From Vreelandella neptunia (lineage in GTDB: Bacteria > Pseudomonadota > Gammaproteobacteria > Pseudomonadales > Halomonadaceae): a stretch of DNA of 64,000 nt. Of the stretch, positions 8,928 to 18,530 are shown piece after piece. The position numbers and the translations under genes are program-made. Position 1 is the first letter of the stretch. Every line of letters starts with the position of its first letter. Location: contig NZ_CP140255.1 in NCBI RefSeq assembly GCF_034479615.1, positions 1,736,001 to 1,800,000 on the forward strand, in the 5' to 3' direction. A model generated the notes under the pieces. It was given only the letters and a program-made list of their open reading frames with translations. It ran no database searches and was not told where the DNA came from.

Positions 8928-10982
8928 CTATTCGTTGGCCGCAAAGTCGAGCAGTATGGCGCCTTGGCTGACGGTGTCGCCGGCCTGGAAGTGGAACGTC
9001 TCCACGCTGCCATCGGCGGGGGCGGTCATGGTGTGCTCCATTTTCATGGCTTCCATGACCATTAGCGGCATGCCTTTTTCGACGACAGCGCCAGGCTCTA
9101 CCAGCAGCGCAACCACCGTGCCATTCATGGGCGCCGTCAGCGTAGACTCTGCTTCGTGGTGGCCATGATCAATGGCATCAATGCGCCGCCAGAACAGGCG
9201 GGTTTCACCGCTTGGGTCGGCCATGATCACTACATGACCATCGCGCCGCGCCTGCAAGCGACGGCGGTGGCCATTCAAGGTAACCGCTACCGCATCGCCG
9301 GTGAGCGGCTGCAAACTCGCGGTAAGGGTTTCATCACCAATGGTGAGATTCCAAAGCGATTCGCTCGCGCTGCGTTTACCTTCAACAATCACCACCGCTT
9401 CATCGCTATCCGGCGCTTGCGCACTTGCCGTGTCACACAGGGCAATGCGAATGGTGTGCGGTGCGTTGAGGCGGAAGCCATCGTGGCGATCCCAGGGAGA
9501 ATCGCTTTCGCACTCCTGGGCCAGTTGATTCAGGCCAATCAGCGCCGCGCTGGCGTAGGCTTCCATGCTGTAAGTGCGGGGAGCAAACAGCGTCGCTTCA
9601 TTGCGTTCTATAAAGCGGGTATCCAGCTCCACGTTCTTAAAGCCGGGATGCGTTGCCAGGCGCATTAGGAAGGCGCGGTTAGTCACGACTCCTTGGACAT
9701 CTAAAGCTGCCAGCGCACGATTAAGGGTAGCCAGCGCGGCATCACGATCGGCGCCGTGAACGATTAGCTTGGCGAGCATAGGGTCGTAGTGCATTGACAC
9801 CGCGTCACCGCTCTCTACGCCACTGTCCAGGCGTACTTGGTCAGCGCTTAAGCCCGCGCCTTCCAAATCCAGTGCAAAGCGAGTGAGCAGGCCGGTAGCA
9901 GGTAAAAAATCCTGATCCGGGTCTTCGGCGTAGATACGCGCTTCAAAGCTATGGCCGGTAATCGTCAGCTCATCTTGAGAGCAGGGCAGTGGTTCACCCA
10001 TGGCGACGCGCAACTGCCACTCGACCAAATCCTGGCCGGTGATCATCTCAGTGACGGGATGTTCCACCTGGAGGCGAGTGTTCATCTCCATAAAGTAGAA
10101 CGAACCATCAATGTCTAAAAGAAACTCGACGGTTCCTGCGCCCACATAGCCGATCTCCTGTGCGGCGCGTACGGCAGCATCGCCCATGGCGCTGCGCAGC
10201 TCTGCCGTCATGCCGGGGGCCGGGGCTTCTTCGATCACTTTTTGATGGCGGCGCTGAACGCTGCAGTCCCGCTCGAACAGGTAAACGCCGTTGCCGTGGC
10301 GGTCGCAGAATACTTGCACTTCCACATGGCGGGGCTGTACCAGATACTTCTCGATCAGCATCCGGTCATCACTAAAAGCGGCTTTGGATTCACGGCGGCA
10401 GCCATCTAACGCGGCTTGAAAACTATCGCCTGATTCCACCACGCGCATGCCTTTACCACCGCCACCGGCGCTGGCTTTGAGCATCACCGGGTAGCCAATT
10501 TTGTCGGCTTCACTGCGCAGCAGGGCGTCGTCCTGATCGTCACCATGGTAGCCCGGCACAAGCGGCACGCCCGCATTGGCCATGCGCGCTTTAGCAGCGG
10601 ATTTATCGCCCATGGCGGCAATGGCCGAGGCAGGTGGGCCGACAAAAGTAATGCCTGCTTCTTCAAGGGCTTTGACGAAGCTGCCGTTTTCGGAAAGAAA
10701 GCCGTACCCGGGGTGAATAGCGCCGGTGCCGGTGCGCTTGGCGGCGTCGATCACCGCATCGATATTGAGATAGCTTTCCCGGGCGGCGGCAGGGCCTAGG
10801 CGCACGGCCTCGTCGGCTTCACGCACGTGGCGTGCGCTGGCATCGGCGTCAGAGTAAACCGCCACGGTTTTCAGGCCCATGCGGCGGGCAGTGCGCATGA
10901 CGCGGCAGGCGATTTCACCGCGGTTGGCGACTAAAAGCGTGTCAAAAGGCGTCGTGCGAGCGGCTTTTTCGTGTTTTTTCAT
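8928..10982 (-). CDS. liuD: methylcrotonoyl-CoA carboxylase, biotin-carrying alpha subunit
   Basis: A 684-residue biotin-dependent carboxylase subunit. The N-terminal biotin carboxylase domain (about residues 14-460) shows LLVANRGEIACRV, the ATP-grasp glycine loop KASAGGGGKGMR, and EMNTRLQVEHPVTE. A middle domain precedes the C-terminal biotinyl domain, which carries the biotin-accepting lysine in VMEAMKMEHT (about residue 647). With LiuB it carboxylates 3-methylcrotonyl-CoA to 3-methylglutaconyl-CoA. The ATG overlaps the stop of liuC by four bases. Acetyl/propionyl-CoA carboxylases share this layout, but the neighbours settle the assignment. Confidence 0.93.
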   Translation of the reverse strand: MKKHEKAARTTPFDTLLVANRGEIACRVMRTARRMGLKTVAVYSDADASARHVREADEAVRLGPAAARESYLNIDAVIDAAKRTGTGAIHPGYGFLSENGSFVKALEEAGITFVGPPASAIAAMGDKSAAKARMANAGVPLVPGYHGDDQDDALLRSEADKIGYPVMLKASAGGGGKGMRVVESGDSFQAALDGCRRESKAAFSDDRMLIEKYLVQPRHVEVQVFCDRHGNGVYLFERDCSVQRRHQKVIEEAPAPGMTAELRSAMGDAAVRAAQEIGYVGAGTVEFLLDIDGSFYFMEMNTRLQVEHPVTEMITGQDLVEWQLRVAMGEPLPCSQDELTITGHSFEARIYAEDPDQDFLPATGLLTRFALDLEGAGLSADQVRLDSGVESGDAVSMHYDPMLAKLIVHGADRDAALATLNRALAALDVQGVVTNRAFLMRLATHPGFKNVELDTRFIERNEATLFAPRTYSMEAYASAALIGLNQLAQECESDSPWDRHDGFRLNAPHTIRIALCDTASAQAPDSDEAVVIVEGKRSASESLWNLTIGDETLTASLQPLTGDAVAVTLNGHRRRLQARRDGHVVIMADPSGETRLFWRRIDAIDHGHHEAESTLTAPMNGTVVALLVEPGAVVEKGMPLMVMEAMKMEHTMTAPADGSVETFHFQAGDTVSQGAILLDFAANE

Positions 10983-11803
10983 GAGCGACGCTCCGAAGCG
11001 TGGGGTGTGTTATTAGAATCGGCCCAGACGGGGCGGCGCTTTTCAAAGAAACTGGATAAACCCTCTTGCCCTTCTTGGCTTACTCGCAGCTTGGCGATCA
11101 CCTGGCAGGTATGTTCGCGGGTGGCGTCACTGTCAGGCGCTTGAGCAACCGTGGCCATTAGTGCCTTGGTGGCGCGCTGGGCTTGGGGTGAGCCGGCTAA
11201 CAGGGTTGCCAGCATGGCGTCCACTTCGTCGTCTAGCTTATCGTGCTCCACCACCAGGTGGACTAGACCCAGCGCGAGCGCTATTTCGGCGTCCATGACT
11301 TCGGCGGTTAACGCATAGCGCCGCATCTGGCGCTCGCCCAGGGCCCGCTGCACGTAGGGGCTGATGACCGCGGGCGATAAGCCAATTTTGACTTCCGAAA
11401 GGCAGAATTTGGCTTTGCCCGAGGCGATCACCACATCGCAGCAAGCGGCCAAACCCACCGCGCCGCCAAAGGCGGCGCCTTGCACACGGCAGACGGTAGG
11501 GCAGGGCAGTGTATCCAGGCCGTGCATGAGCGCGGCGAGCTTGCGGGAATCGGCGAGGTTATCTTCCAGGTCGTAATCGACCATGCGTTTCATCCAGTTC
11601 AGATCGGCACCCGCGGAGAAGCTTTTGCCTTCTGAACCCAGCACTACCGCGCGCACATCGCTTGATTCGGCCAACGTATGCAACTGGTCAAGGTGCGCGT
11701 TTAGTTCAGCGATCAGGCTGTCGTCAAAAGCGTTATGCACCTCGGGGCGGTTTAAGGTCAGGCGCGCCACACCCTCTTCTATAGTCAGTGTTGAGTAAGC
11801 CAT
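10979..11803 (-). CDS. liuC: methylglutaconyl-CoA hydratase
   Basis: A crotonase-fold enzyme of 274 residues that should hydrate 3-methylglutaconyl-CoA to HMG-CoA. Seen are the CoA-binding SFSAGADLNWMK segment and the oxyanion-hole block VQGAAFGGAVGLAACCDVVIA, where AAFGGAVG matches methylglutaconyl-CoA hydratases. It is followed by LSEVKIGLSPAVISPYV. The gene sits between liuB (12 bases upstream) and liuD (four-base overlap). Family sequence alone would allow other enoyl-CoA hydratases; the operon makes this role very likely. Confidence 0.9.
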   Translation of the reverse strand: MAYSTLTIEEGVARLTLNRPEVHNAFDDSLIAELNAHLDQLHTLAESSDVRAVVLGSEGKSFSAGADLNWMKRMVDYDLEDNLADSRKLAALMHGLDTLPCPTVCRVQGAAFGGAVGLAACCDVVIASGKAKFCLSEVKIGLSPAVISPYVQRALGERQMRRYALTAEVMDAEIALALGLVHLVVEHDKLDDEVDAMLATLLAGSPQAQRATKALMATVAQAPDSDATREHTCQVIAKLRVSQEGQEGLSSFFEKRRPVWADSNNTPHASERRS

Positions 11804-11815
11804 GGTAAGACCCCC

Positions 11816-13423
11816 TTACATCCGGAACACGCCGAAGCGTGTCTCTTCGATTTCTGCGTTCATCGCGGCAGCTAAAGAAAGCCCTAACACATCGCGGGTT
11901 TGCAGCGGATCAATCACGCCGTCGTCCCATAATCGGGCGCTGGCGTAGTAGGGGTGGCCCTGATGCTCGTACTGGTCGCGAGTGGGCTGCTTAAAGGCTT
12001 CTTCGTCCGCTTTGCTCCACTCGCGGCCTTCGCGTTCATGCTGCTCGCGCTTAACCTGGGCCAGCACGCCCGCCGCCTGCTCGCCGCCCATCACTGAAAT
12101 GCGCGCGTTGGGCCACATAAACAGCAGGTTAGGGTCGTAAGCGCGGCCACACATACCGTAGTTACCGGCGCCGAAGCTGCCGCCAATCAGCACGGTGTAT
12201 TTGGGAACCTTGGCGCAGGCTACGGCGGTGACCAACTTGGCGCCGTGCTTGGCAATGCCTTCGTGTTCGTACTTGGAGCCGACCATAAAGCCGGTGATGT
12301 TCTGCAGAAATATCAGCGGAATCTTGCGTTGGGCGCAGAGCTCGATAAAGTGCGCGCCTTTCACGGCGCTTTCGGAAAACAGTACGCCGTTGTTGGCCAC
12401 GATCCCCACCGGGTAGCCATGGATATGCGCAAAGCCGGTGACCAAGGTTTCACCGTAGTAGCGCTTGAACTCGTCAAAGTCGGAGTCATCGACGATGCGG
12501 CCAATGACTTCACGAACGTCGTAGGGCTTTTTCAGGTCGGTGCCGACAATCCCATACAGTTCAGCAGGGTCGAGCTTTGGTGGCTTGGGCGCCTGCATGG
12601 CGAGTTTGCCACGCTTTTGCCAGTTCAGCCGCGACACACAGGCGCGGGCTAGCTGCAGCGCATGGGCATCGTTTTCAGCGTAGTGGTCGGCGACACCGCT
12701 GACCTTGGCGTGAACATCTGCCCCGCCCAGGTCTTCAGCGCTAATGCTTTCACCGGTGGCGGCTTTCACCAAGGGCGGGCCACCCAGGAAAATCGTGCCC
12801 TGCTCTTTAACGATAATCGACTCATCCGCCATGGCAGGTACGTAAGCGCCGCCCGCGGTGCAGGAGCCCATTACCACGGCAATTTGCGGAATGCCTTCGG
12901 CCGACATGGTCGCCTGGTTATAGAAGATGCGCCCGAAGTGGTCGCGGTCGGGGAAGACTTCGTCCTGGCGGGGTAGGAAAGCACCGCCGGAATCGACCAA
13001 ATAGATACACGGCAGACGATGCTTGCGGGCAATCTCCTGGGCGCGAATATGCTTTTTAACCGTGAGGGGAAAGTAGGTGCCGCCTTTCACCGTGGCGTCG
13101 TTAGCGACGATCACGCACTCCACGCCGGAAACACGGCCAATACCGGTGATCACCCCAGCGGCAGGGATCTCGCTATCGTATATGTTGTGCGCCGCAAGGG
13201 CGGAAAACTCTAAAAACGGCGAGCCTTCATCGATCAAGTGATCGATGCGGTCGCGGACAAACAGCTTGCCCCGGCTTTCGTGACGCTCGCGGGCTTTGGC
13301 ACCGCCACCCTGGGCGACGGCAGCGGTCAGTTCCCGCAGTTTGTTCACTTCACCGAGCATTGAGGCTTCGTTGGTTTGAAACACATCGCTGCGCGGATTG
13401 ATTTGGCTACTCACAGTGCTCAT
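11816..13423 (-). CDS. liuB: methylcrotonoyl-CoA carboxylase, carboxyltransferase beta subunit
   Basis: A 535-residue carboxyltransferase with two crotonase-like halves that transfers CO2 from carboxybiotin to 3-methylcrotonyl-CoA. The N-terminal half has [35 protein letters not shown] and the [13 protein letters not shown] oxyanion loop. The C-terminal half has [31 protein letters not shown] and [10 protein letters not shown]. The ITGFMVG motif is characteristic of MCC beta subunits. The gene starts 23 bases after liuA ends and is followed by liuC, in the common liuABCDE order. Confidence 0.94.
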   Translation of the reverse strand: MSTVSSQINPRSDVFQTNEASMLGEVNKLRELTAAVAQGGGAKARERHESRGKLFVRDRIDHLIDEGSPFLEFSALAAHNIYDSEIPAAGVITGIGRVSGVECVIVANDATVKGGTYFPLTVKKHIRAQEIARKHRLPCIYLVDSGGAFLPRQDEVFPDRDHFGRIFYNQATMSAEGIPQIAVVMGSCTAGGAYVPAMADESIIVKEQGTIFLGGPPLVKAATGESISAEDLGGADVHAKVSGVADHYAENDAHALQLARACVSRLNWQKRGKLAMQAPKPPKLDPAELYGIVGTDLKKPYDVREVIGRIVDDSDFDEFKRYYGETLVTGFAHIHGYPVGIVANNGVLFSESAVKGAHFIELCAQRKIPLIFLQNITGFMVGSKYEHEGIAKHGAKLVTAVACAKVPKYTVLIGGSFGAGNYGMCGRAYDPNLLFMWPNARISVMGGEQAAGVLAQVKREQHEREGREWSKADEEAFKQPTRDQYEHQGHPYYASARLWDDGVIDPLQTRDVLGLSLAAAMNAEIEETRFGVFRM

Positions 13424-13446
13424 GGTGCGGACCCTTCTGACGTTTG

Positions 13447-14616
13447 TTACTTGCTTTCGGTGAAGAGTTCGCGGCCAATCAGCATCCGGCGAATTTCGCT
13501 GGTGCCCGCGCCGATCTCATACAGCTTGGCGTCTCGCAGCAGGCGCCCGGTGGGGTATTCGTTGATATAGCCGTTGCCGCCCAGTAGCTGAATGGAGTCC
13601 AGCGCCACCTGAGTGGCTTTTTCAGCGCAGTAGAGAATCACCCCGGCGGCGTCCTTACGAGACGTTTGACCACGATCGCAGGCACCCGCGACGGCATAGA
13701 GATAGGCGCGGCAGGCGTTGAGAGTGGTGTACATATCTGCCACTTTGCCCTGCACTAATTGGAACTCGCCAATCGACTGGTTGAACTGCTTGCGCTCGTG
13801 GATATAGGGCATCACCACGTCCATGGCGGCCTGCATAATGCCAATCGGGCCAGCAGCCAGTACGGTACGCTCATAGTCCAACCCGCTCATTAGTACGCGT
13901 ACGCCTTTGCCTTCTTCACCGAGAATGTTTCCAGCGGGAACGGCGCAATCCTGGAACACCAATTCACAGGTGTTGGAGCCGCGCATGCCCAGCTTGTCGA
14001 GCTTCTGGGCGGTGGAGAAACCGGGCATGCCCTTTTCGATAATAAACGCGGTGATGCCTTTGGAACCGGCCTCTGGATCTGTTTTGGCGTACACCACCAG
14101 CACATCCGCATCGGGGCCGTTGGTGATCCACATTTTATTGCCGTTAAGGATGTAGTGATCGCCATTCTGCTTGGCACGTAGCTGCATCGACACCACATCC
14201 GAGCCTGCGCCGGGTTCCGACATGGCCAAAGCGCCCACGTGGTCGCCGCTGATCAGTTTGGGGAGGTACTTGGCTTTCTGCTCGGGGGAGGCGTTGATCT
14301 TGATCTGGTTAACGCACAGGTTGGAGTGAGCGCCGTAAGAGAGCGCTACCGATGCGCTGGCCCGGGAGATCTCTTCCATGGCAATGCAGTGGGCGAGATA
14401 GCCCATGCCGCTGCCGCCATCCTCTTCCGAGACGGTAATCCCCAATAGCCCCATATCGCCAAACTTCTTCCACAGGTCGTTAGGAAACTCGTTGTTGCGG
14501 TCGATTTCGGCGGCGCGGGGGGCAATCTCGCTAGCGGCAAAGGCGTTGACCTGCTCGCGCAACATATTCAGTTCGTCTTCGAGGCCAAAATTGAGTTCTG
14601 AGTAGTGTGAAAACAT
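13447..14616 (-). CDS. liuA: isovaleryl-CoA dehydrogenase
   Basis: An FAD-dependent acyl-CoA dehydrogenase of 389 residues that oxidises isovaleryl-CoA to 3-methylcrotonyl-CoA. It carries both family signatures: [14 protein letters not shown] in the middle and [32 protein letters not shown] split across the C-terminal domain, the latter ending with the flavin-contact region. A TTG six bases upstream is possible, but AGGTG at 14624-14628 fits the ATG at 14616 best and gives the usual family length. It is the first enzyme gene of the liu operon, about 100 bases from liuR. Confidence 0.92.
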   Translation of the reverse strand: MFSHYSELNFGLEDELNMLREQVNAFAASEIAPRAAEIDRNNEFPNDLWKKFGDMGLLGITVSEEDGGSGMGYLAHCIAMEEISRASASVALSYGAHSNLCVNQIKINASPEQKAKYLPKLISGDHVGALAMSEPGAGSDVVSMQLRAKQNGDHYILNGNKMWITNGPDADVLVVYAKTDPEAGSKGITAFIIEKGMPGFSTAQKLDKLGMRGSNTCELVFQDCAVPAGNILGEEGKGVRVLMSGLDYERTVLAAGPIGIMQAAMDVVMPYIHERKQFNQSIGEFQLVQGKVADMYTTLNACRAYLYAVAGACDRGQTSRKDAAGVILYCAEKATQVALDSIQLLGGNGYINEYPTGRLLRDAKLYEIGAGTSEIRRMLIGRELFTESK

Positions 14617-14719
14617 GGTCAATCACCTGTGCTGATTATTTGTGTTTGCTATCTGTATTAGCCATCTGGGCTGGGTAGCTGTGTCGGCTAATCGAGCTGG
14701 CGTTATGTCGCGCGATGAG

Positions 14720-15187
14720 TCAGTGCATAGTGGCGGAAGAGGGGGCTGAGGCTTTATCGGCCGAACTCGCCTGCTCTTCTTCGTTCTGTGTTTCTTGCGG
14801 CTCTTTTTCGAGTAGTTCTTCGAGCGCTTGGCGGCAGCGGATCTCAGCGCTTTCAAGCTCTAGCTGAACCATGGTGATGTCTTTCATTTGTTGATCCAGC
14901 GCCGCACGGCGCTCGCCTATTTTGCTAAGCATTAGGTGCAGCTGCTTTTTACTGCCGCTGCGGGTTTCGTCCCAAAGCTCGAACAGTTCGCGTATCTCTG
15001 CCAATGAAAACCCTAGCCGCTTACCGCGAATGGTGAGCTTCAGCCGTACACGGTCTTTGCTGCTGTAAACCCTGGTTTGCCCGCGGCGCGTAGGGTGGAG
15101 CAGCTCCTGATCTTCATAGAAGCGAATGCTACGGGTGGTTAAATCAAACTCGTTGGCTAGTTCACTGATCGAGTAAGTTCTGCTCAT
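14720..15187 (-). CDS. liuR: MerR-family regulator of leucine/isovalerate catabolism
   Basis: A 155-residue MerR-family DNA-binding protein. A winged helix (about residues 5-72) contains SISELANEFDLTTRSIRFYEDQELL and the wing RGQTRVYSSKDRVRL. A dimerising helix (about 85-125) follows, and the acidic Ser/Glu-rich tail is probably disordered. No cysteine cluster typical of metal-sensing MerR proteins is present, consistent with an acyl-CoA-type effector. Its position at the head of the liu genes and the perfect palindrome upstream identify it as LiuR. It likely controls its own operon and, judging from further sites, the liv and valine genes. Confidence 0.9.
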   Translation of the reverse strand: MSRTYSISELANEFDLTTRSIRFYEDQELLHPTRRGQTRVYSSKDRVRLKLTIRGKRLGFSLAEIRELFELWDETRSGSKKQLHLMLSKIGERRAALDQQMKDITMVQLELESAEIRCRQALEELLEKEPQETQNEEEQASSADKASAPSSATMH

Positions 15188-15262
15188 GGTGACGTTCTCT
15201 CACAAAGTCGTTGTTCCCAATATATGACGCCTATGGAACACTGCCACTGAGGCTAAAACAAG

Positions 15263-15278
15263 TTTACGTTAACGTAAA
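15263..15278. promoter_or_regulatory. LiuR operator of the liu operon
   Basis: TTTACGTTAACGTAAA is a perfect 16-base palindrome 75 bases upstream of the liuR start. It matches the LiuR motif known from comparative genomics of proteobacterial branched-chain amino acid regulons. Confidence 0.88.
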
Positions 15279-15428
15279 GCTATTGTTGCTAGCAGTTGAA
15301 AAGCGTTGAAATCCTGTAAGTTGTTGATATTTATGTTTTGAAGGCAGTTGTTAATTCAGGAGAATGTCGTCAATAGACCAAAGTTGTAATTGTATTGCTA
15401 TAGCGACAGTTGCTAGTTTGCACATACA

Positions 15429-15446
15429 CCTTACGTTCAGGTAAGG
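15429..15446. promoter_or_regulatory. putative LiuR operator of the Liv transporter operon
   Basis: CCTTACGTTCAGGTAAGG is an imperfect palindrome that agrees with the LiuR palindrome at 12 of 16 central positions. It lies 68 bases upstream of livG and on the transporter side of the divergent region 15188-15513. The rest of this 326-base region shows no gene. Confidence 0.6.
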
Positions 15447-15513
15447 CAGTAGCAGCCGCTTTTGCCATGCCTGTAAAGATTTAGCACAACAACAATAAGA
15501 GGCTTGCCACTCT

Positions 15514-16320
15514 ATGAGTGCAAACGATGTCCTTCAGGGACCTGTCCTCGAAACCCGAGGGCTGACCAAAGAGTTTCGCGGCTTCACCGCCGTGGACGAT
15601 GTCAATCTCCAGGTACAGGAAGGGCATATTCACGCACTGATTGGCCCCAATGGTGCTGGTAAAACCACCGTATTTAACTTATTGACTAAATTTCTGCCGC
15701 CTACCCGCGGCGATATTTTGTATCGCGGCAACTCAATCACCAGTAAAAAATCCAACGAAATAGCTCAGTTAGGGTTGGTGCGTTCGTTTCAGATTTCTGC
15801 GGTATTCGCCCACATGACCGCGTTGGAGAATGTTCGAGTGGCCCTGCAGCGCAAACTGGGTACCTCGTTTCATTTCTGGAAATCTGAGAAGTCCCTGGAT
15901 CACCTTAATGAACGTGCCCTTGAACTGCTGGAAGAAGTGGGGCTGCGGGAATATGCCGATACGCTAACGGTAGAAATGCCCTACGGTCGTAAACGAGCAC
16001 TTGAGCTGGCTACTACGCTTGCGCTCGACCCCACCATGATGCTGCTTGATGAACCTACCCAAGGCATGGGCGCAGAAGACGTCGACCGCATCGTGGCGCT
16101 GATTAAGCGTGTCTCCCAGGGGCGCACTGTATTGATGGTGGAGCACAACCTGAGCGTTGTTAGCCGCCTGTGTGATCGCATCACCGTGTTGGCGCGAGGC
16201 GCTGTTTTGGCTGAGGGCGATTACGACGCTGTCTCCCGGAATCCATTGGTACGCGAAGCCTATATGGGCAGCGACGCTGCGGAAGAGGATGGTTCTGAAA
16301 AAGAGGGAGCTGCCGTATGA
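15514..16320 (+). CDS. livG: branched-chain amino acid ABC transporter, ATP-binding protein LivG-type
   Basis: An ABC ATPase of 268 residues. Walker A is GPNGAGKT (residues 44-51). The signature helix begins MPYGRKRALELA, the LivG-type variant of LSGGQ, and Walker B is MMLLDEPTQGMG, followed by the switch His in LMVEHNLSVV. It energises uptake through the LivH/LivM pore encoded downstream. Its stop overlaps the livF start by four bases. The likely substrates are leucine, isoleucine or valine, inferred from the flanking catabolic genes rather than from the ATPase itself. Confidence 0.88.
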   Translation: MSANDVLQGPVLETRGLTKEFRGFTAVDDVNLQVQEGHIHALIGPNGAGKTTVFNLLTKFLPPTRGDILYRGNSITSKKSNEIAQLGLVRSFQISAVFAHMTALENVRVALQRKLGTSFHFWKSEKSLDHLNERALELLEEVGLREYADTLTVEMPYGRKRALELATTLALDPTMMLLDEPTQGMGAEDVDRIVALIKRVSQGRTVLMVEHNLSVVSRLCDRITVLARGAVLAEGDYDAVSRNPLVREAYMGSDAAEEDGSEKEGAAV

Positions 16321-17060
16321 ATATCGCTGAGGCCGACGCGCCGGTTGAAAACACGCAAAGCCTGGAAATGCTGCGGGTGCAGGATCTACACGCCTTTTAT
16401 GGCGAGTCGCACATCCTGCACGGCGTCAATTTTGATGTGAAGCGTGGCGAGCTGGTAACGCTGCTGGGGCGCAACGGCGCCGGGCGTAGCACTACATTGA
16501 AATCGATAATGAACATGGTGGGGCGCAGAACGGGCTCTATTGTGATTAACGGTAATGAAACGCTGCATATGAAGCCGCACCATATCCCGCGTCTCGGGGT
16601 GGGTTACTGCCCGGAAGAACGCGGTATTTTTGCAAGCTTGGATGTGCACGAGAACCTATTGCTTCCACCCACTGTGCGTTCCGGCGGTATGAGCCTGGAC
16701 GAAATCTACGCCATGTTTCCGAACCTTTATGAACGGCGTAGAAGCCAGGGGACGCGGCTTTCCGGCGGGGAACAGCAGATGTTAGCCATGGCGCGCATCT
16801 TGCGCACCGGCGCGCGCATGCTGCTGCTCGATGAAATTACCGAGGGGTTGGCCCCGGTGATAGTGCAGAAGCTTGCCGAAGTGCTGGTTCAGTTGAAAGA
16901 GCGCGGTATGACCATTGTGCTTGTGGAGCAGAACTTTCGCTTTGCAGCGCCGCTTGCGGATCGCCACTTCGTGATGGATCACGGTCAGATTGTCGAAGAA
17001 ATCAGCGCCGCGCAGTTGCCATCGCGTCGGGAACATCTCAACTCAATGCTAGGGGTATAA
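16317..17060 (+). CDS. livF: branched-chain amino acid ABC transporter, ATP-binding protein LivF-type, with variant Walker A
   Basis: The second ABC ATPase of the importer, 247 residues. The signature RLSGGEQQMLAMARIL, Walker B MLLLDEITEGLAP and switch IVLVEQNFRFA are normal. The Walker A reads GRNGAGRST (about residues 53-61) with Arg in place of the invariant Lys; the codon is CGT at 16484-16486. This substitution may be a LivF-subfamily variant, and the partner LivG keeps the lysine. If the site is weak, the transporter would run on one fully competent ATP site. The coding frame is otherwise intact and of normal length. Confidence 0.86.
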   Translation: MNIAEADAPVENTQSLEMLRVQDLHAFYGESHILHGVNFDVKRGELVTLLGRNGAGRSTTLKSIMNMVGRRTGSIVINGNETLHMKPHHIPRLGVGYCPEERGIFASLDVHENLLLPPTVRSGGMSLDEIYAMFPNLYERRRSQGTRLSGGEQQMLAMARILRTGARMLLLDEITEGLAPVIVQKLAEVLVQLKERGMTIVLVEQNFRFAAPLADRHFVMDHGQIVEEISAAQLPSRREHLNSMLGV

Positions 17061-17205
17061 CACACGGCTAGACACTTAAATGTTCATTCCGCCAACAGTT
17101 TCGCTGCTCACAAAACAACAATATTAATCAGTAATTTGCAGTACGCACTTTCACGACAGCTCAAAAACAACACAACAACAATGGCCTCCGGGCCAGGAGA
17201 CGAAT

Positions 17206-18429
17206 ATGACCTTTATGAAAAAAACGCTGGCCGCCAGCATCGCCGTTGCGGCCGCTTCAAGCCTCGCCGTGTCTACCGCCCAGGCTGATATGAGTGATGG
17301 TGAAGTCCGCATTGGGTACCTGGCCGATATGTCCGGCACTTATCGCGACCTCGCAGGCCCTGGCGGCTTAACCGCCATGGAGATGGCGGTGGCCGATTTT
17401 GGCGGCAGTGTAGATGGCGCGCCCATCGTCATTTCCAGTGCAGATGATCGCAACAGCGCTGACGTCGGCGCGAATACCGTGCGTGGTTGGATCGACCAGG
17501 ATAACGTCGATATGGTGGGCGGCTTAGTAGCGTCTTCTGTGTCCATTGCAGTGACCAAAGTGCTGGAAGAGAACAATGGCCTGGGTATCGTGTCCGGCTC
17601 GGCGGCTTCTAGCATTACCAATGAACACTGTACTCCTAACCATATTCACTGGGTCTACGACACCTATCCGCTGGCTAACGGTACCGCCAAGGCCGTTGTA
17701 GAGCAGGGCGGGGATACGTGGTTTATGTTGACTGCTGACTACGCCTTTGGTCATGCATTGGAGGGCGACGTAACCAAAGTAGTGGAAGAGAGCGGCGGTG
17801 AGATTGTGGGCGGCGTGCGTCATCCCTTCCCGACTAACGACTTCTCTTCGTACATTCTTCAGGCCCAGGGCTCCGGCGCGAAAATTATTGGCTTGGCTAA
17901 CGCCGGTGCCGACACCGTTAACGCGATCACGACGGCCAGCCAGTTTGGCTTGACTCAATCTGGCCAGCAGCTAGCAGGCCTGTTGATTTTCTTGAATGAC
18001 GTTCACGCCCTTGGCCTGGAAGCCACTCAGAACCTGCTGCTAACTACCGGCTGGTACTGGGATATGGATGAGCAGTCCCGCGAATGGGCACAGCGCTATT
18101 TCGATGAAGTAGGCCGCATGCCGACCATGGTGCAAGCAGGTATCTACTCCAGCACCATGCACTACCTGAAAGCCGTTGAAGCCGCTGGCACCGACGACCC
18201 TGAAACCGTACGTGCGCAAATGGCCGAGATGCCTATTGAGGACTTCTTTGCCCGTAACGGCAGCATTCGTGAAGATGGCCGCATGATCCACGACATGTAC
18301 CTGGCCCAGGTGAAAACACCGGATGAGTCCACCGGTGAGTGGGATCTTTACGAAATCCTCAGCACCATTCCCGCCGAAGAAGCCTACCGCCCGCTATCTG
18401 AAAGCCAGTGCAAATTGGTGCAAAACTAA
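17206..18429 (+). CDS. periplasmic substrate-binding protein of the branched-chain amino acid ABC transporter
   Basis: A 407-residue binding protein with a Sec signal peptide (KKTLAASIAVAAASSLAVS, probable cleavage after AQA near residue 27). The mature part begins VRIGYLADMSGTYRDL, typical of the Peripla_BP_6 amide/urea/branched-chain family. A pair of cysteines (about residues 143 and 404) could form a disulfide. AGGAGA at 17194-17199 precedes the ATG. It lies between the ATPase and permease genes, the usual arrangement for high expression of the receptor. Ligand identity is inferred from the neighbouring catabolic genes and could extend to related compounds. Confidence 0.87.
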   Translation: MTFMKKTLAASIAVAAASSLAVSTAQADMSDGEVRIGYLADMSGTYRDLAGPGGLTAMEMAVADFGGSVDGAPIVISSADDRNSADVGANTVRGWIDQDNVDMVGGLVASSVSIAVTKVLEENNGLGIVSGSAASSITNEHCTPNHIHWVYDTYPLANGTAKAVVEQGGDTWFMLTADYAFGHALEGDVTKVVEESGGEIVGGVRHPFPTNDFSSYILQAQGSGAKIIGLANAGADTVNAITTASQFGLTQSGQQLAGLLIFLNDVHALGLEATQNLLLTTGWYWDMDEQSREWAQRYFDEVGRMPTMVQAGIYSSTMHYLKAVEAAGTDDPETVRAQMAEMPIEDFFARNGSIREDGRMIHDMYLAQVKTPDESTGEWDLYEILSTIPAEEAYRPLSESQCKLVQN

Positions 18430-18482
18430 TTTCGAGGCTGCGCTTGAGCCAGATAGCAACCGCAAGTGATGTGTAGAACCGG

Positions 18483-18503
18483 TTGGCGGCAAGTTGCCGC
18501 CAA
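18483..18503 (+). other. intercistronic stem-loop after the binding-protein gene
   Basis: Two perfect 10-base arms, TTGGCGGCAA and TTGCCGCCAA, meet with one base between them and give an 8-base-pair stem with a five-base loop. There is no T-tract. Such hairpins after a binding-protein cistron typically protect its mRNA and lower permease expression. Confidence 0.6.
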
Positions 18504-18530
18504 CTGTTTGAGGGCGAGGAGAGTCGCGTT

